Part shown: in pieces, positions 19,171 to 29,600 of the stretch
Numbering within the stretch: the first letter of the stretch is position 1
Layout: every line of letters begins with the position of its first letter
Source: an uncultured Clostridia bacterium
GTDB lineage: Bacteria; Bacillota; Clostridia; UMGS1883
DNA length: 64,000 bases
Direction: 5' to 3'
NCBI GenBank assembly: GCA_934454525.1
Contig: CAKSFM010000003.1
Location: 1 to 64,000, forward strand
Made by a program: the position numbers and the translations under genes
The notes under the pieces: generated by a model
The model's input: the letters and a program-made list of their open reading frames with translations, nothing else
The model's database searches: none
What the model was told of the DNA's origin: nothing

Positions 19171-20103
19171 TTACCACAGACTTGTTTCAGTCAAGCGCTT
19201 GCTGATAAAGTTTGCGCCGACAACGAAAAGCAGATTTATAACAGAGTTGAACAAACCGGCTGCCGTGGCAAGTCCGTAGTCATTGTTTACAAGTCCCTTT
19301 TTATAAATATAATAGGACAGAACCTCCGCCGAATCTGCATTAAACTGGTTTATAAGCAGCATGATTTTTTCATAGCCGACTGCAAGGATTCCGCCAAGAC
19401 GCAGTATAAGCATGATAACAACTGTCGGCAAAATCGACGGAATCGTTACGCTTATTGTCTGACGAAAACGCCCTGCTCCGTCAATGCGTGCCGCCTCATA
19501 AAGCTCCGCGCTGACGCTTGAAAGAGCTGCCATATAAATAATGGAGCCCCAGCCTACCTCCTGCCATATATCGGTTGTCACGTATATGCTTGTAAAAAGC
19601 TTAGGCATATACAAAAGCGACTCCTGTATATTTTTACCGATAATTTCTGAAATAAACGTTGTCACAAGACCGTCCGCACTTACGAAATTTCGAATCATTC
19701 CGCAAACAACAACCAGTGAAATAAAATGCGGAAGATAGGTTGCCGTCTGAACAAATCTTTTGAAATACTTCGTGTTAAGCTCGTTCATCATCAATGCCAG
19801 CAATATAGGCGCGGGAAATCCGAACACTATACTTGCCAGGCTTATTTTTACCGTATTAACAATATTGCGCAGAAAATACGGATCCGAAAAAAAACGTCTG
19901 AAGTTTTCCAGCCCTATAAACGTGCTCCCTGACAAACCCGACCTTACGTCGAAATCCGTAAATGCAATTAAAATGCCATACATCGGTTTATAGCAAAATA
20001 AAACATAGAATGCAATCACGGGAATAACCATAAGATACAAGCTGTAATTCTGCCGGAAATCTCTTTTAACGTTTTCTTTGAAGCTGATTTTTTTATTGTC
20101 CAT
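19171..20103 (-). CDS. Carbohydrate ABC transporter permease, LplB type
   Basis: A 310-residue membrane protein, the first permease of a CUT1-type importer. It has a long cytoplasmic N-terminus, six spans, and the EAA-loop YEAARIDGAGRFRQTI. I start it at the ATG at 20103, since AAAGGAA lies about 11 bp upstream; two earlier in-frame ATG codons lack spacing for that site. LplB/LplC-type pairs serve complex plant or host glycan oligosaccharides in many Firmicutes. It works with the lipoprotein encoded 132 bp upstream. Confidence 0.92.
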   Translation of the reverse strand: MDNKKISFKENVKRDFRQNYSLYLMVIPVIAFYVLFCYKPMYGILIAFTDFDVRSGLSGSTFIGLENFRRFFSDPYFLRNIVNTVKISLASIVFGFPAPILLALMMNELNTKYFKRFVQTATYLPHFISLVVVCGMIRNFVSADGLVTTFISEIIGKNIQESLLYMPKLFTSIYVTTDIWQEVGWGSIIYMAALSSVSAELYEAARIDGAGRFRQTISVTIPSILPTVVIMLILRLGGILAVGYEKIMLLINQFNADSAEVLSYYIYKKGLVNNDYGLATAAGLFNSVINLLFVVGANFISKRLTETSLW

Positions 20104-20177
20104 ATTTATGACCATTCCTTTTGGCATACACGCCCGTCAAATTTATTTTGTCCTTTAATAACAAGACTTAAACATTT

Positions 20178-20213
20178 CCCGGCACTGCTGCCGCCTGCCG
20201 TTACAATGCCGGG
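20178..20213 (-). terminator. Intercistronic stem-loop between binding protein and permeases
   Basis: CCCGGCA and TGCCGGG form a 7-bp GC-rich stem around a 22-base loop that can fold further. It lies in the 132-bp gap between the binding-protein and permease genes, the widest gap of the operon. Stem-loops here commonly let the binding protein be made in excess by partial termination or mRNA protection. No T-run follows. Confidence 0.45.
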
Positions 20214-20235
20214 ATAATGTTCCGTCGGTCAAATA

Positions 20236-21840
20236 TTACTTTTTCAGATACGCATTATATGCGTCCTGATAGATCTTTATTGCTTTTTCTATACCCATAT
20301 CTTTGAGCTTTGAAAAATACGTATCAAGCTCTTTTATATCCATTTTTCCGGAAATGATTTTAGCAACCGTTTCCTCACGGTATGTATTTATCGGAGTCAT
20401 TATATCGCTTATTTGCTTTGCCTGCTCCGTTGTAAATATACTATCCGGGATTTTGTGTTTGAGCGTGTCTGTGTCATAAGCGTATTCAAGAGCCTGCTTC
20501 TGCGTGTCATAGCTGTAGGACTGGAGCAGATAGTTTATATTCTGAACCGATATCGGCATTGTTGCGCGCGTATACATTCCGAGCGCCTGCGAAAAGCTCA
20601 ATCCGTTCCTTTCCTTCGGGTCTGTAATCAGTTTGGTATAAACAGGCGTCGGCTTTCCGTCCGCGCCGGTTTCCATTGTATAACTAACGCCCTCTTTACC
20701 GAAATTATACACCATCTGCCCTTTTTCGGAATAACCGAAGTCAAGATATCTTGCGCAAAGCTCTTTGTTTTTTGATGTTGCGGAAACAGCTATTCCGGCA
20801 TTGTTCAGCATAAACTGTTTTTGGGCATACATTGCTCTGTCGCCTTTTTTGGCTACCGGAATTTTGCAGGGCACATATTCAATTCCGCTGTCTTTTTTTA
20901 TTGCGTCGCCGTATGTTGCAAGCGAGCTTATTCCGGCAGTGTACGCGCCATTGTTTCCGTTTGTGATTTCCGCACTCCAGCGCTCGGGCGATTCGTCAAC
21001 AAAGTTAACGTCAAGAATCCCGTCCTTATACCATTTAGCCATAAGCTTGACCCATTCGCCGAATGCCTTTTCATAGGGGCCGAATTTAACCTTGCCGTCA
21101 ACATGGTAAAATGTTCCCGCTGTGTTAAAGCACGACATGAACGGCGAGCATGTTTCAAGCTGATAGTTTGTAAGCTTAAGCATTAAAGGGGTTTTTATTC
21201 CGGAATCCCGAATTGCATACAGTGCGGTTTCCCACTCACTGAGTGTTTCCGGAACCTCAAGCCCGTTCTTTTTCAGAATGTCATTTCTGATATAAAACGT
21301 CATATAGCTCGTAAGCTTTTCATCACCAAGGAGCATGAAATATGCATAGTAACGATTGCTTGCGGATGTTCCGAGTTTTTTCAGCTCCGGATTTTCGTCC
21401 ATTATTTTCTTATAGTTCGGCGACGCGCCTCCCTCAATATATGGCGTCATATCGGCAATGATGTGCTTGTCAAGATTATAATCGGGACCGTTGTTGACAT
21501 TCTGCCAGCCGGCAAAAATCATATCGGGCATATCATCCGATGCAAGCATCAGATTGAAGCTCGTGGATTCCTCCCCCTGTGCCGGATGCTCCCACTTAAC
21601 CTTAATGCCGGTTGCTTCTTCCAAATATTCTGTTATCGGTAAATCGTTTGCGCTGTTTGCATACGATGCCGCGGTAAAAGTTGCCCACATTCTCAAGGTT
21701 TTATCCGTTTTTATCGGATAGGAGTCATCGGTTGTAAGAACAAATTTTTCGTTTCCTTCGGATGCCTGCTTCTTCCCGCACCCGGCAAAGCATGCCGCAG
21801 CCAATACAACCGTCAATGCTCCTGCAATAATTTTTTTCAT
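20236..21840 (-). CDS. Oligosaccharide-binding lipoprotein of the ABC importer (LplA type)
   Basis: A 534-residue extracellular binding protein. The lipoprotein signal ends in the lipobox CFAGC (Cys21). The rest is an alpha/beta two-lobe fold with the length (about 500-560) of LplA-type CUT1 binding proteins. I start it at the ATG at 21840 (GGAACGG 5 bp upstream) rather than an upstream in-frame ATG. It captures oligosaccharides at the membrane and delivers them to the two permeases. The ligand cannot be predicted. Confidence 0.92.
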   Translation of the reverse strand: MKKIIAGALTVVLAAACFAGCGKKQASEGNEKFVLTTDDSYPIKTDKTLRMWATFTAASYANSANDLPITEYLEEATGIKVKWEHPAQGEESTSFNLMLASDDMPDMIFAGWQNVNNGPDYNLDKHIIADMTPYIEGGASPNYKKIMDENPELKKLGTSASNRYYAYFMLLGDEKLTSYMTFYIRNDILKKNGLEVPETLSEWETALYAIRDSGIKTPLMLKLTNYQLETCSPFMSCFNTAGTFYHVDGKVKFGPYEKAFGEWVKLMAKWYKDGILDVNFVDESPERWSAEITNGNNGAYTAGISSLATYGDAIKKDSGIEYVPCKIPVAKKGDRAMYAQKQFMLNNAGIAVSATSKNKELCARYLDFGYSEKGQMVYNFGKEGVSYTMETGADGKPTPVYTKLITDPKERNGLSFSQALGMYTRATMPISVQNINYLLQSYSYDTQKQALEYAYDTDTLKHKIPDSIFTTEQAKQISDIMTPINTYREETVAKIISGKMDIKELDTYFSKLKDMGIEKAIKIYQDAYNAYLKK

Positions 21841-21857
21841 TTTTTCCGTTCCTTTCA

Positions 21858-24011
21858 TTATTCAAGCGTCACAAAATTTTCCATGGGATTCAGCGAACCG
21901 CTGTTCCAAAGCATTATTTTAACCGATTGATTTTCCGCATCAACACCTGCAAACGAGTTTTTCCACCAAAGCGAGCGGTTAGCATCAATCTTGCTTATTC
22001 CTTCAAGCGCCTTGCTTTCCTTATTGTATACTGCAATAATTCCCGTTAAGCTGCAGCCTTCAAATGAATCAAGCTTAAACTCAGCATGAATTTTATCCGA
22101 AACTGCGCTGCTTGCAGTATAATCCGTAAGCTGAACATTATCGGTAAACACCTTGAATCTCTGCGGAAGCTTTGATGCGGCTCTCGGAGAAGAATCGGCG
22201 CTTATAAAACGAACCGTCTTTCCCTTGAGTAAGCCTTCAAAAACCTCGTTGCCTTCCTCATCATATACTCTCATGCCGGGATTCTGCTCCTGAAGCATCT
22301 CAACAGTGTAGTTGTCGGGAACCATAATTGCGGAAGCCGCGGTTTTGATTCCGTCACCAACAGGCATTACGGGAATTTCGTTAACAGCCTCGGGGCCGTT
22401 TACACCTACTTTAACATTATCAATGTAAATAACCGTATCATTTTTATACTTTACATTGTCAATAGTCGTATTATTGGTATAACCCTCCATACGCAGCTTG
22501 GTAAACTTGGTTACCGTGTTGCCCTGACCGATATAAAACGAAGTCTGCTCCTGCTCGTTGTCATCGGTAAATGTTACCGGAATGCTGTTAATATATGCCT
22601 TTGCTTCAAGGGCATATTCTCCGTTTAAAACAGTATATACAACATTAATCTTATTCCAGCGCATTCTGTCAAGATTTGCATTTGTACGCACACCGTTTAT
22701 ATGAACCCCGTTTTCTTCTGCGTTAAAAAGGTTAATTCCGGTACCTGTATTTGCATTTGTTTCATTTACAAAACTCAGCATATCTGCCTGCTGCATGTAA
22801 TCGGTCATCGGCGCAATTTCGTAAGTAACGCTTAATTTGTCATCCTTCTTAAGCGCAATATCATAATTGAAATCCACCAGAACCTTACCGTTTACCCACT
22901 CTGAGCCCTCGGTAAAGTTTATTTTCATTGCAAGATCATCCGCGGACTTTCCGAGAACTCCGCCTTCAAATACATACGATGGCGTTCCGTCAAGGTTTCT
23001 TACGTTTTGTCCGAAACCAACCGAACGCTGCATATCAGCTCCGATTTGACTTCCCATAAAACCTCCGCCGAGTGAATATGCTGCGCTGTTATACCAATTG
23101 TTAACCGAATCATTGCTGCAGCTGTTAAAAGACTCTGTATAAGCGGCGCCGATATCATATCTCTCAAGCCAGCCGGCAACATCAGCGTAATCTGACACGT
23201 ATTTCAGGCTGATGTTATCAAGCGCATATGTGCTTGCGTCATTCTGCGAATCATTCAGGATGCAGAATCTTGCAACATGAGTGATATATTCTCCGCCAAG
23301 GAGGCTCGGCGAAACAGATTCGGATTTAAGCTTCCCGTCAATATAAACGCTTATTTTGTTTTTGTCCGTTTCGAACTGATTAAGCGGCAGAATGATATCA
23401 ACATCCATCCACTTATCAAGCTTCGGAGTTTCGTTTGCAAACGCATGACCGCTGCTCCAGCCATAGAATAATCTGATATTACCCGGAACAAATTCAATCA
23501 TCTGGTTTAACGCTTTTCTGTTGACAGCGCTTATTTTTCCGTTTTCAACCGCTGCGGTGCAGCACTCTGCGTTAATGCGAACGGTGGCATTGTGATCCTT
23601 CAGCAGTACCTGAAAATGAAAAATTCCGTAGCCCGAATCAACATGTGCAATATCAGAGCCTGTCACTGTTGAGTCGTTGTCAAAGCACTTGCTTTGACTT
23701 CCGGCATACAAATAGCTTGGAAGTCCCTTTTGCTCCGATGCAAATTGAATTGCCTTATCCGCTGCAATTTTTCCGCCGAGACCTCCCGGATACGTTACTT
23801 TTATTTTGTCGGTTGCAGCATAACCTCCTTCCAGATTGGGGCAGAACAATTCATCATAACGACCTGTAGATACAGCCTGATTTGACTCAAAGCTCTCGTT
23901 ATACACATAGGCGTCTCTCACCTCGGTTGCCGCCTGTGCAAGCGTTGCTCCGCCAAACGATCCTACCAGCATTGTTATGCCGGCAATTGCTGATAAAAAC
24001 CTTCTTTTCAT
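21858..24011 (-). CDS. Secreted jelly-roll protein of unknown function
   Basis: A 717-residue protein with a signal peptide (cleavage likely after AQA). The ATG at 24011 follows GGAGG by 7 bp. At least two concanavalin-like jelly-roll stretches are visible: the first contains KWMDVDIILPLNQF and ends YALDNISLKYV; the second contains RMRWNKINVVYTVL and ends IYIDNVKV. The first closely resembles a module in the 1393-residue lyase of the same operon (KWYNVDIVIPLNDL). No catalytic motif was recognised. It is likely a glycan-binding or scaffold protein acting outside the cell with the lyases. No SLH or sortase signal is seen. Confidence 0.6.
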   Translation of the reverse strand: MKRRFLSAIAGITMLVGSFGGATLAQAATEVRDAYVYNESFESNQAVSTGRYDELFCPNLEGGYAATDKIKVTYPGGLGGKIAADKAIQFASEQKGLPSYLYAGSQSKCFDNDSTVTGSDIAHVDSGYGIFHFQVLLKDHNATVRINAECCTAAVENGKISAVNRKALNQMIEFVPGNIRLFYGWSSGHAFANETPKLDKWMDVDIILPLNQFETDKNKISVYIDGKLKSESVSPSLLGGEYITHVARFCILNDSQNDASTYALDNISLKYVSDYADVAGWLERYDIGAAYTESFNSCSNDSVNNWYNSAAYSLGGGFMGSQIGADMQRSVGFGQNVRNLDGTPSYVFEGGVLGKSADDLAMKINFTEGSEWVNGKVLVDFNYDIALKKDDKLSVTYEIAPMTDYMQQADMLSFVNETNANTGTGINLFNAEENGVHINGVRTNANLDRMRWNKINVVYTVLNGEYALEAKAYINSIPVTFTDDNEQEQTSFYIGQGNTVTKFTKLRMEGYTNNTTIDNVKYKNDTVIYIDNVKVGVNGPEAVNEIPVMPVGDGIKTAASAIMVPDNYTVEMLQEQNPGMRVYDEEGNEVFEGLLKGKTVRFISADSSPRAASKLPQRFKVFTDNVQLTDYTASSAVSDKIHAEFKLDSFEGCSLTGIIAVYNKESKALEGISKIDANRSLWWKNSFAGVDAENQSVKIMLWNSGSLNPMENFVTLE

Positions 24012-24042
24012 AATACATCCTCCATTCATTTATATAAATATA

Positions 24043-26652
24043 TTAATTTATTTCACGGTACACAATTGCAAGATATGCGTCTGTATTACCCTCTCGGATA
24101 ACAACATAATCTGCCGCATTGCCTGAATTTTCATAGCTGCGCGAATAAGCGTTCGGCGCTTCATACACAGTTGCGGTTAAAGAGCTTCCGCTCCGTTTTA
24201 TATCGCAGTAAATCACTTGATTCACAACTGCAACCGTAATATCATTAAATGTCATCTTATCCGCATTGTCAAAATCAAAATCGGGCGAAAGCCATGACAT
24301 TGTGTTTCCTTCGATTTTATAAAGCTTTCCCGCCGCATAGCCGCAGTTGCTTCCGACGCTCGTTGAATATACTTTCTTTGTCGAATAAGCAAAATCTCTG
24401 TAGACAGCCGTTATCTCCCCTTCGGTCACACTGAAGCGGACAATATCTCCGGGAGCGTAGGTTTTTATCTCCTCTGCAACATCAGAGCTGTTTGTATAAT
24501 ATTCCACGAACCCGTCCGTCTGATTCCAAAGCTTTACCTTATCTGTCCACATGCCGTCCGGATCGCGTCCTTCAAATGCTTTTATGAAAATATGCGAGGA
24601 TGTTGAGCTGTCATCCACACCGCTGGCGCCGCTGTCACCGACATAGAGGCATGCCTCCATTTCCAGCGCGGAGTTTTTCACGTTGTATGCAGTTATCGAG
24701 TAACGCTGGTCATTGCCGAACAAATCCTTGGTTCTTATATGATACTTAGCCTCATCATCACGGTAAGCGCTCGACGGAATGACAAATATTTTAGTATTGC
24801 TTCCGATTCGGCATTTCTGCTCAAACGTTCCCGGGTGATATTTGAATCTTGCGTTTGAAAGAGATGCATACATTGTGAGGTTATTGTTATCGGAAGAATT
24901 TATGCTTGCCTCATACTCCTCTATTGTTGACGCGTTTACGTTAGCAAGGTCAAGCATGATTACCTCCCCGGCTTCGTTAACCGAAAACCTTGTAAGGGCG
25001 TGCACTCCGTCCAGTGATTCCATTGACTGAACCTTTTTATATAATTCATCTTCCGTTTTAAAGCTGTCACCGTCAATTTTAACCTTCTTGGAGATATACA
25101 TTGATTTAAACAGCCCATCCTCTGTGAAAAGCCTTATAACATTTTTCTTTCCCAAACCGCTTTGCGCCTTGCAGCGGACAATGTAACCGTATTTGATCGT
25201 CTTGTCCTCTGTTTCCGCCGCAACAATAAGTCCGCCGATTCCGAGATAAAAACTGCCTGCTTTTCCGTTTTCAAAGCTATAGTTTTTCTTTGCATATTCC
25301 GAGAGCTTATATTCTTTATTGTCTATATAAAGCTCCCCGTCATCACCTATTCCCGTTATTTTTCCGCTGACTTCCTTTATGCACACTTCAGCCTCCGCAT
25401 AGCTTTCATCTTCGGAAACAGTTACGGCAATAACAAATCCGGCTGACAGCTCGTTCATATCAACAAGCGTTTTTCCGTAATAAAATGTATCGTAAATATT
25501 CAGGTCAGCATCCTCGTCAAATATTATGCTGTTTTCTATGCTGTTTTTATCAATAAGGCGGCGCCCCTTGGCGTCCACATCGGACAAATAAACATACTTA
25601 ACTTCATTCACAAATACAACATCATAATTGCCGTCGCCGTTGTTATCAAGCAGCGTTATGTATCCATCCTTATTTTTGAATGACAAATATCCCGCAAGAT
25701 CTGTTTTCCGTGCCGCAATTCCGTTGTAAATAACACTGTACACCTCAGCAAGATCTGCTTTTTTTATTCCATCTGCCTGATAAGTAATTCTTCTTCTGTC
25801 GGAGTTTTCTATCGTATCCGCATAAATTGTGAGCTCACTGTTTCTGTTTTCCTTTTCGAAAACGCACAATGCCTTTTTCTCCGACAGCAAATCAGTATAA
25901 TAAGCGGTGACGCGCTTGCCGAGAAGCTTTTTTTCCCCGGAATAGCGATATTGCTCGCCATCAATGTTAATAAATCCCTTATCCGATTTTGCTTCCTTAC
26001 TGTAAAGACCTGTATATTCATTTGCAAGAACAACGCCCTCAACCTTTTCGATATTCCTGAATTTTTTCATTACCGTCGGCTCATTGTTCGTAATTCTCAC
26101 CTTGTCAAAATAGTTTTCAACATAACCGGCTTCAAGCATGTTTCTGACAATAATAACCGCATCGCGTTTTGTAACGGCATCGTTTGTGCTTTTCATGCTG
26201 AGGTCATCATCAATATCGCATGAAACGGCAGCTTTGTAGTATCCGTTTCCGGACGCGGAATCAGCAACAATTTTTCTCCCTGTCATTCTTACGGCAATTT
26301 TGAAAGCGTTCATGTATGTTATATTTTGCAGCGGATAAAATTTAGCGCCTTTGTCAATAATTCCGTTATCGACAGCATACCCTACATAAGGAGCGATGGC
26401 TTCCCCGCTGTTTACATCTGAAAAACAGTTGTTATATTGCCAGTTTTCCGGTTGCTCGCATACAGCCGAAACGGCAAGCCTTATAAAATCGGATTTTGTT
26501 ATAAGCTCCGATTCATTGCTTATGTTTAACTCCCCTGCAACAGCGCTTACCATTTCATATGCACGGTTGTATTTTTCATCATCTGCGTAAGCGGTTATTG
26601 CCATGCACATTATCAATACTGCAGCTGCGGCTAATAATAATTTGTTCTTCAT
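24043..26652 (-). CDS. Surface protein with N-terminal SLH-like repeats, function unknown
   Basis: An 869-residue protein with a signal peptide ending AITAYA. I start it at the ATG at 26652, 8 bp after AAAGGAG. Residues about 35-180 hold SLH-like repeats (CFSDV...APYVGYAVDNGIIDKGAKFYPLQNITYMNAFKIAVR), which bind pyruvylated wall polymers. The remainder is beta-rich and unrecognised. It includes a calcium-loop-like stretch, DNNGDGNYDVVFV. It is 13 bp after the other SLH gene, so the two are probably made together. Inferred role: a cell-surface scaffold for glycan capture. Confidence 0.65.
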   Translation of the reverse strand: MKNKLLLAAAAVLIMCMAITAYADDEKYNRAYEMVSAVAGELNISNESELITKSDFIRLAVSAVCEQPENWQYNNCFSDVNSGEAIAPYVGYAVDNGIIDKGAKFYPLQNITYMNAFKIAVRMTGRKIVADSASGNGYYKAAVSCDIDDDLSMKSTNDAVTKRDAVIIVRNMLEAGYVENYFDKVRITNNEPTVMKKFRNIEKVEGVVLANEYTGLYSKEAKSDKGFINIDGEQYRYSGEKKLLGKRVTAYYTDLLSEKKALCVFEKENRNSELTIYADTIENSDRRRITYQADGIKKADLAEVYSVIYNGIAARKTDLAGYLSFKNKDGYITLLDNNGDGNYDVVFVNEVKYVYLSDVDAKGRRLIDKNSIENSIIFDEDADLNIYDTFYYGKTLVDMNELSAGFVIAVTVSEDESYAEAEVCIKEVSGKITGIGDDGELYIDNKEYKLSEYAKKNYSFENGKAGSFYLGIGGLIVAAETEDKTIKYGYIVRCKAQSGLGKKNVIRLFTEDGLFKSMYISKKVKIDGDSFKTEDELYKKVQSMESLDGVHALTRFSVNEAGEVIMLDLANVNASTIEEYEASINSSDNNNLTMYASLSNARFKYHPGTFEQKCRIGSNTKIFVIPSSAYRDDEAKYHIRTKDLFGNDQRYSITAYNVKNSALEMEACLYVGDSGASGVDDSSTSSHIFIKAFEGRDPDGMWTDKVKLWNQTDGFVEYYTNSSDVAEEIKTYAPGDIVRFSVTEGEITAVYRDFAYSTKKVYSTSVGSNCGYAAGKLYKIEGNTMSWLSPDFDFDNADKMTFNDITVAVVNQVIYCDIKRSGSSLTATVYEAPNAYSRSYENSGNAADYVVIREGNTDAYLAIVYREIN

Positions 26653-26665
26653 TGTGAGCACTCCT

Positions 26666-29600
26666 TTACTGCAAATAATCGCAGACATTTGATATAAGCA
26701 CAACTGCCTGAGCACGTGTGAGAGTTCCTGCCGGCTGATATTTCTGCTTTCCCGTTCCGTTAATCAGCTCTGCACCCGCAAGCGCTTTTATCGGAGCTTT
26801 TGCGTATTCGGCAGCTTCGTCCAAATCGGCAAAGCTCACATCCGAGTTATGATCTAACCGCGCATTGCCTATGTAGTTATAGATAACAACTGCTGCGTCC
26901 TGCCGCGTGATGCTGTCATTCGGTCTGAAATTATTTTGATCATCGCCGTTAAACAGTCCTGCCGCGGCAGCCTTTTCCACAACAGAACAGAACCACTCGT
27001 CTCCGTTTATATCGGAAAACCTCTTTTCCTTGCCTGCCTTAAGCTTAAAAGCATTTGCGCACATTGCGGCAAATTCCGCGCGTGACACATTGTTTTCAGG
27101 TCTGAAGCTTCCGTCCTCAAATCCGCGTATAATGCCTTTTTCACACATTAGTTCAATGTAGTTTTTTGCCCAGTGCGATTTAATATCGCTGAATGTTTTC
27201 TTTGTTTCCGGATTCTGCGGATTGACAGGCTTCGCCGATATTTTTCCGCTGCTTGTGCCGCCAGATTTTCCGGAGCTTGACGATCCGCCGCTGTTTTTGT
27301 AATAATTCACGCACTTGTCAAACATCGGTGCAATGTCCGAAAATCCGCTTATTTCGGATTTATCGGAATAAAGCTTTGTAAATACCGAATCCTTTCGCGT
27401 TGAACTGAGCTTATCATAGCTTGCCATATCGGCGCCGATAAGAGCTTTAATATTGTTCACGCCGTTATTTCCCTCATCAAGAATTGTATTTTTGCAGACA
27501 AGGTAATTTTCTGCATTGCTTATTCTTGTATAAACACAGAGCCTGATAAACAGATCGGCAAAGTCGCCGTTTTTGAAGTCGATTTTTTCAAAGCCTGCCG
27601 CAAGCGCATTTCTCTCATTTTCAGAAAGATTTTTATAATAGTCGTAGCCGCTTATTGTTAATACCGAACCGTTATATATTTCGAATAAGCTCGCATATTT
27701 TATCATAACGCTGTCAAGCTCTCCGTTCTTCACGGCAACTATTGCGCACGCTTCGTTAAACGCATCGGTAAGCGCCTGCACGTCCGAAAATGCTTTTTTA
27801 TTTCTTTTTGCAATAATGTATTCGGCAGCATAATCTCCGTATTTTTCTACGAGCTCGCTTTCAATCCCGACAATATCCGCCTGCTGCTCAATCAGCTCTT
27901 TCATTTTTTCTTCATCAGGCACAGCGATTCTGTCGTTAATAATACTAACAACCTTTTCGGCTTCATCATCATTTATAAAGATAAACGAAGCGCTGAGCTT
28001 TTCTTCTCCGTCCGCCATGCTGACGACATATTTTCCGCCCTTAAAGCTTTCTGGGAGAAAAATTTTTTCTTCAAAGAAGCCGTTCTCATCAGCGGCAACG
28101 GTTGTAAGCAGGGAAATGTCTTCATTTGAGAGTATTTTATCTTTGTTTGCAAACTCAACAAAGCTTACTGTAAGGAGCTTACGCGCGCTGTTTTTTAATC
28201 GGCCTTTTATCAGAACGGATTTTTCCGAATTCTTATATGTCACAGCGTATCCCTCTGCCGAACCTGCCGCAGCATGATTGGGAACGCTTCCGTATATTTG
28301 CTCGGTTTTAAAAACAGCGCCGTCCGCAAGCGTTTTAAGCAAAAAGGTTTTTGCCCCCTTGCCCTGCGGAATATTCGTTATATGTGCAAAGCTTTCGCCC
28401 GACGGTACGGAAACATCGTTTATAACCGTATTGTTCAGTATTCCCGACTCATCATACACGTTTGTTACAGCCTTAAGCTCGCATTCGCTTCCGCTGTTTA
28501 TCAGGTGCATCGAAAGCTTCGACGCGTCATCGGAATAATATGCGCCACGAACGGAAATTTCGTCTGACGGCGCACGGACAGCAAATTTCATTCTTCCGTT
28601 TTCCGCTCCGTTTGTTGTGAGCCCCTCTTTTAATTCCACAGAATATACGGCGCCGTCGGCAATCGGAGCTTCGGCAGTTACCGTCAGTACATTGTTGCTT
28701 ACATCCGCCGATCGGATTGCCGCTTCTCTGCCGTTTTCATAAAGCTTAACATCGTCATTTGCAATTGAATCAATCCCGGCGGTAAGATTATATATTATCT
28801 TGTTCGTCCCGACCTTTGCCTCAGCGGCTTGCAGTGACGGATATTCCTTAAGGTTAAGAACCTCGAGTACTATATTATCAATGCAGGCTCTCGCCTCATC
28901 CGTGTCACTGTAGGTTGCCTGTTTCTTTATTCCATACGATGCCGTGCATATTCCCGTAAAAACGCCTCCGCCGCCTCTCAGCGTTCCTTTTGTGTTGACC
29001 ACGGTTTGTTCTCCGCTTGCTTTATCTGTCACGGTAAACATAATATTGTTTGTCATGCCATAGAAATAAGAGTCAACCCTGTACCACTTTCCGGGAGTGT
29101 ACGGAATCTCTGTGTCGTACAGAGTCATGATTCCGTTCTGCATCCACATAAACGCCGCATCGGACGGGGAAAAGCCCTGCCACGAATTCATCTGTCCGCC
29201 CGCAATAAAATATGTTTTTTCATTCTGCGTATAAACATCAAACCCGTTATGCAAAACCTTTGTTGATGCATTTATTGCATTGGGATTGCGGACCATCAGC
29301 GCGAGATAGGGAATACTGCCGTTTTGAGTGGGCTTGGATATGTCGGTGCGGTAAAACTCAATAACGCTGTCACCGCTTTCCTTGCCGTCATACTCATTCA
29401 AAGCGCGCATGCCCATTTCATCACCGCTTGTATTTAAGCTCCATCCGGATCCCGCCGGCGGAGTATTATCTGCAAAGCCCGACATATCCTCTTCCGTAAT
29501 TGTCATTTTTTTGTCTTCTGTAATTTCTCCGGGCTGCACAACATCAAACTCTTTTTCGGAAGATACTACTGCAAGTCCGTTTGCGTATCCTATCGCTTCA

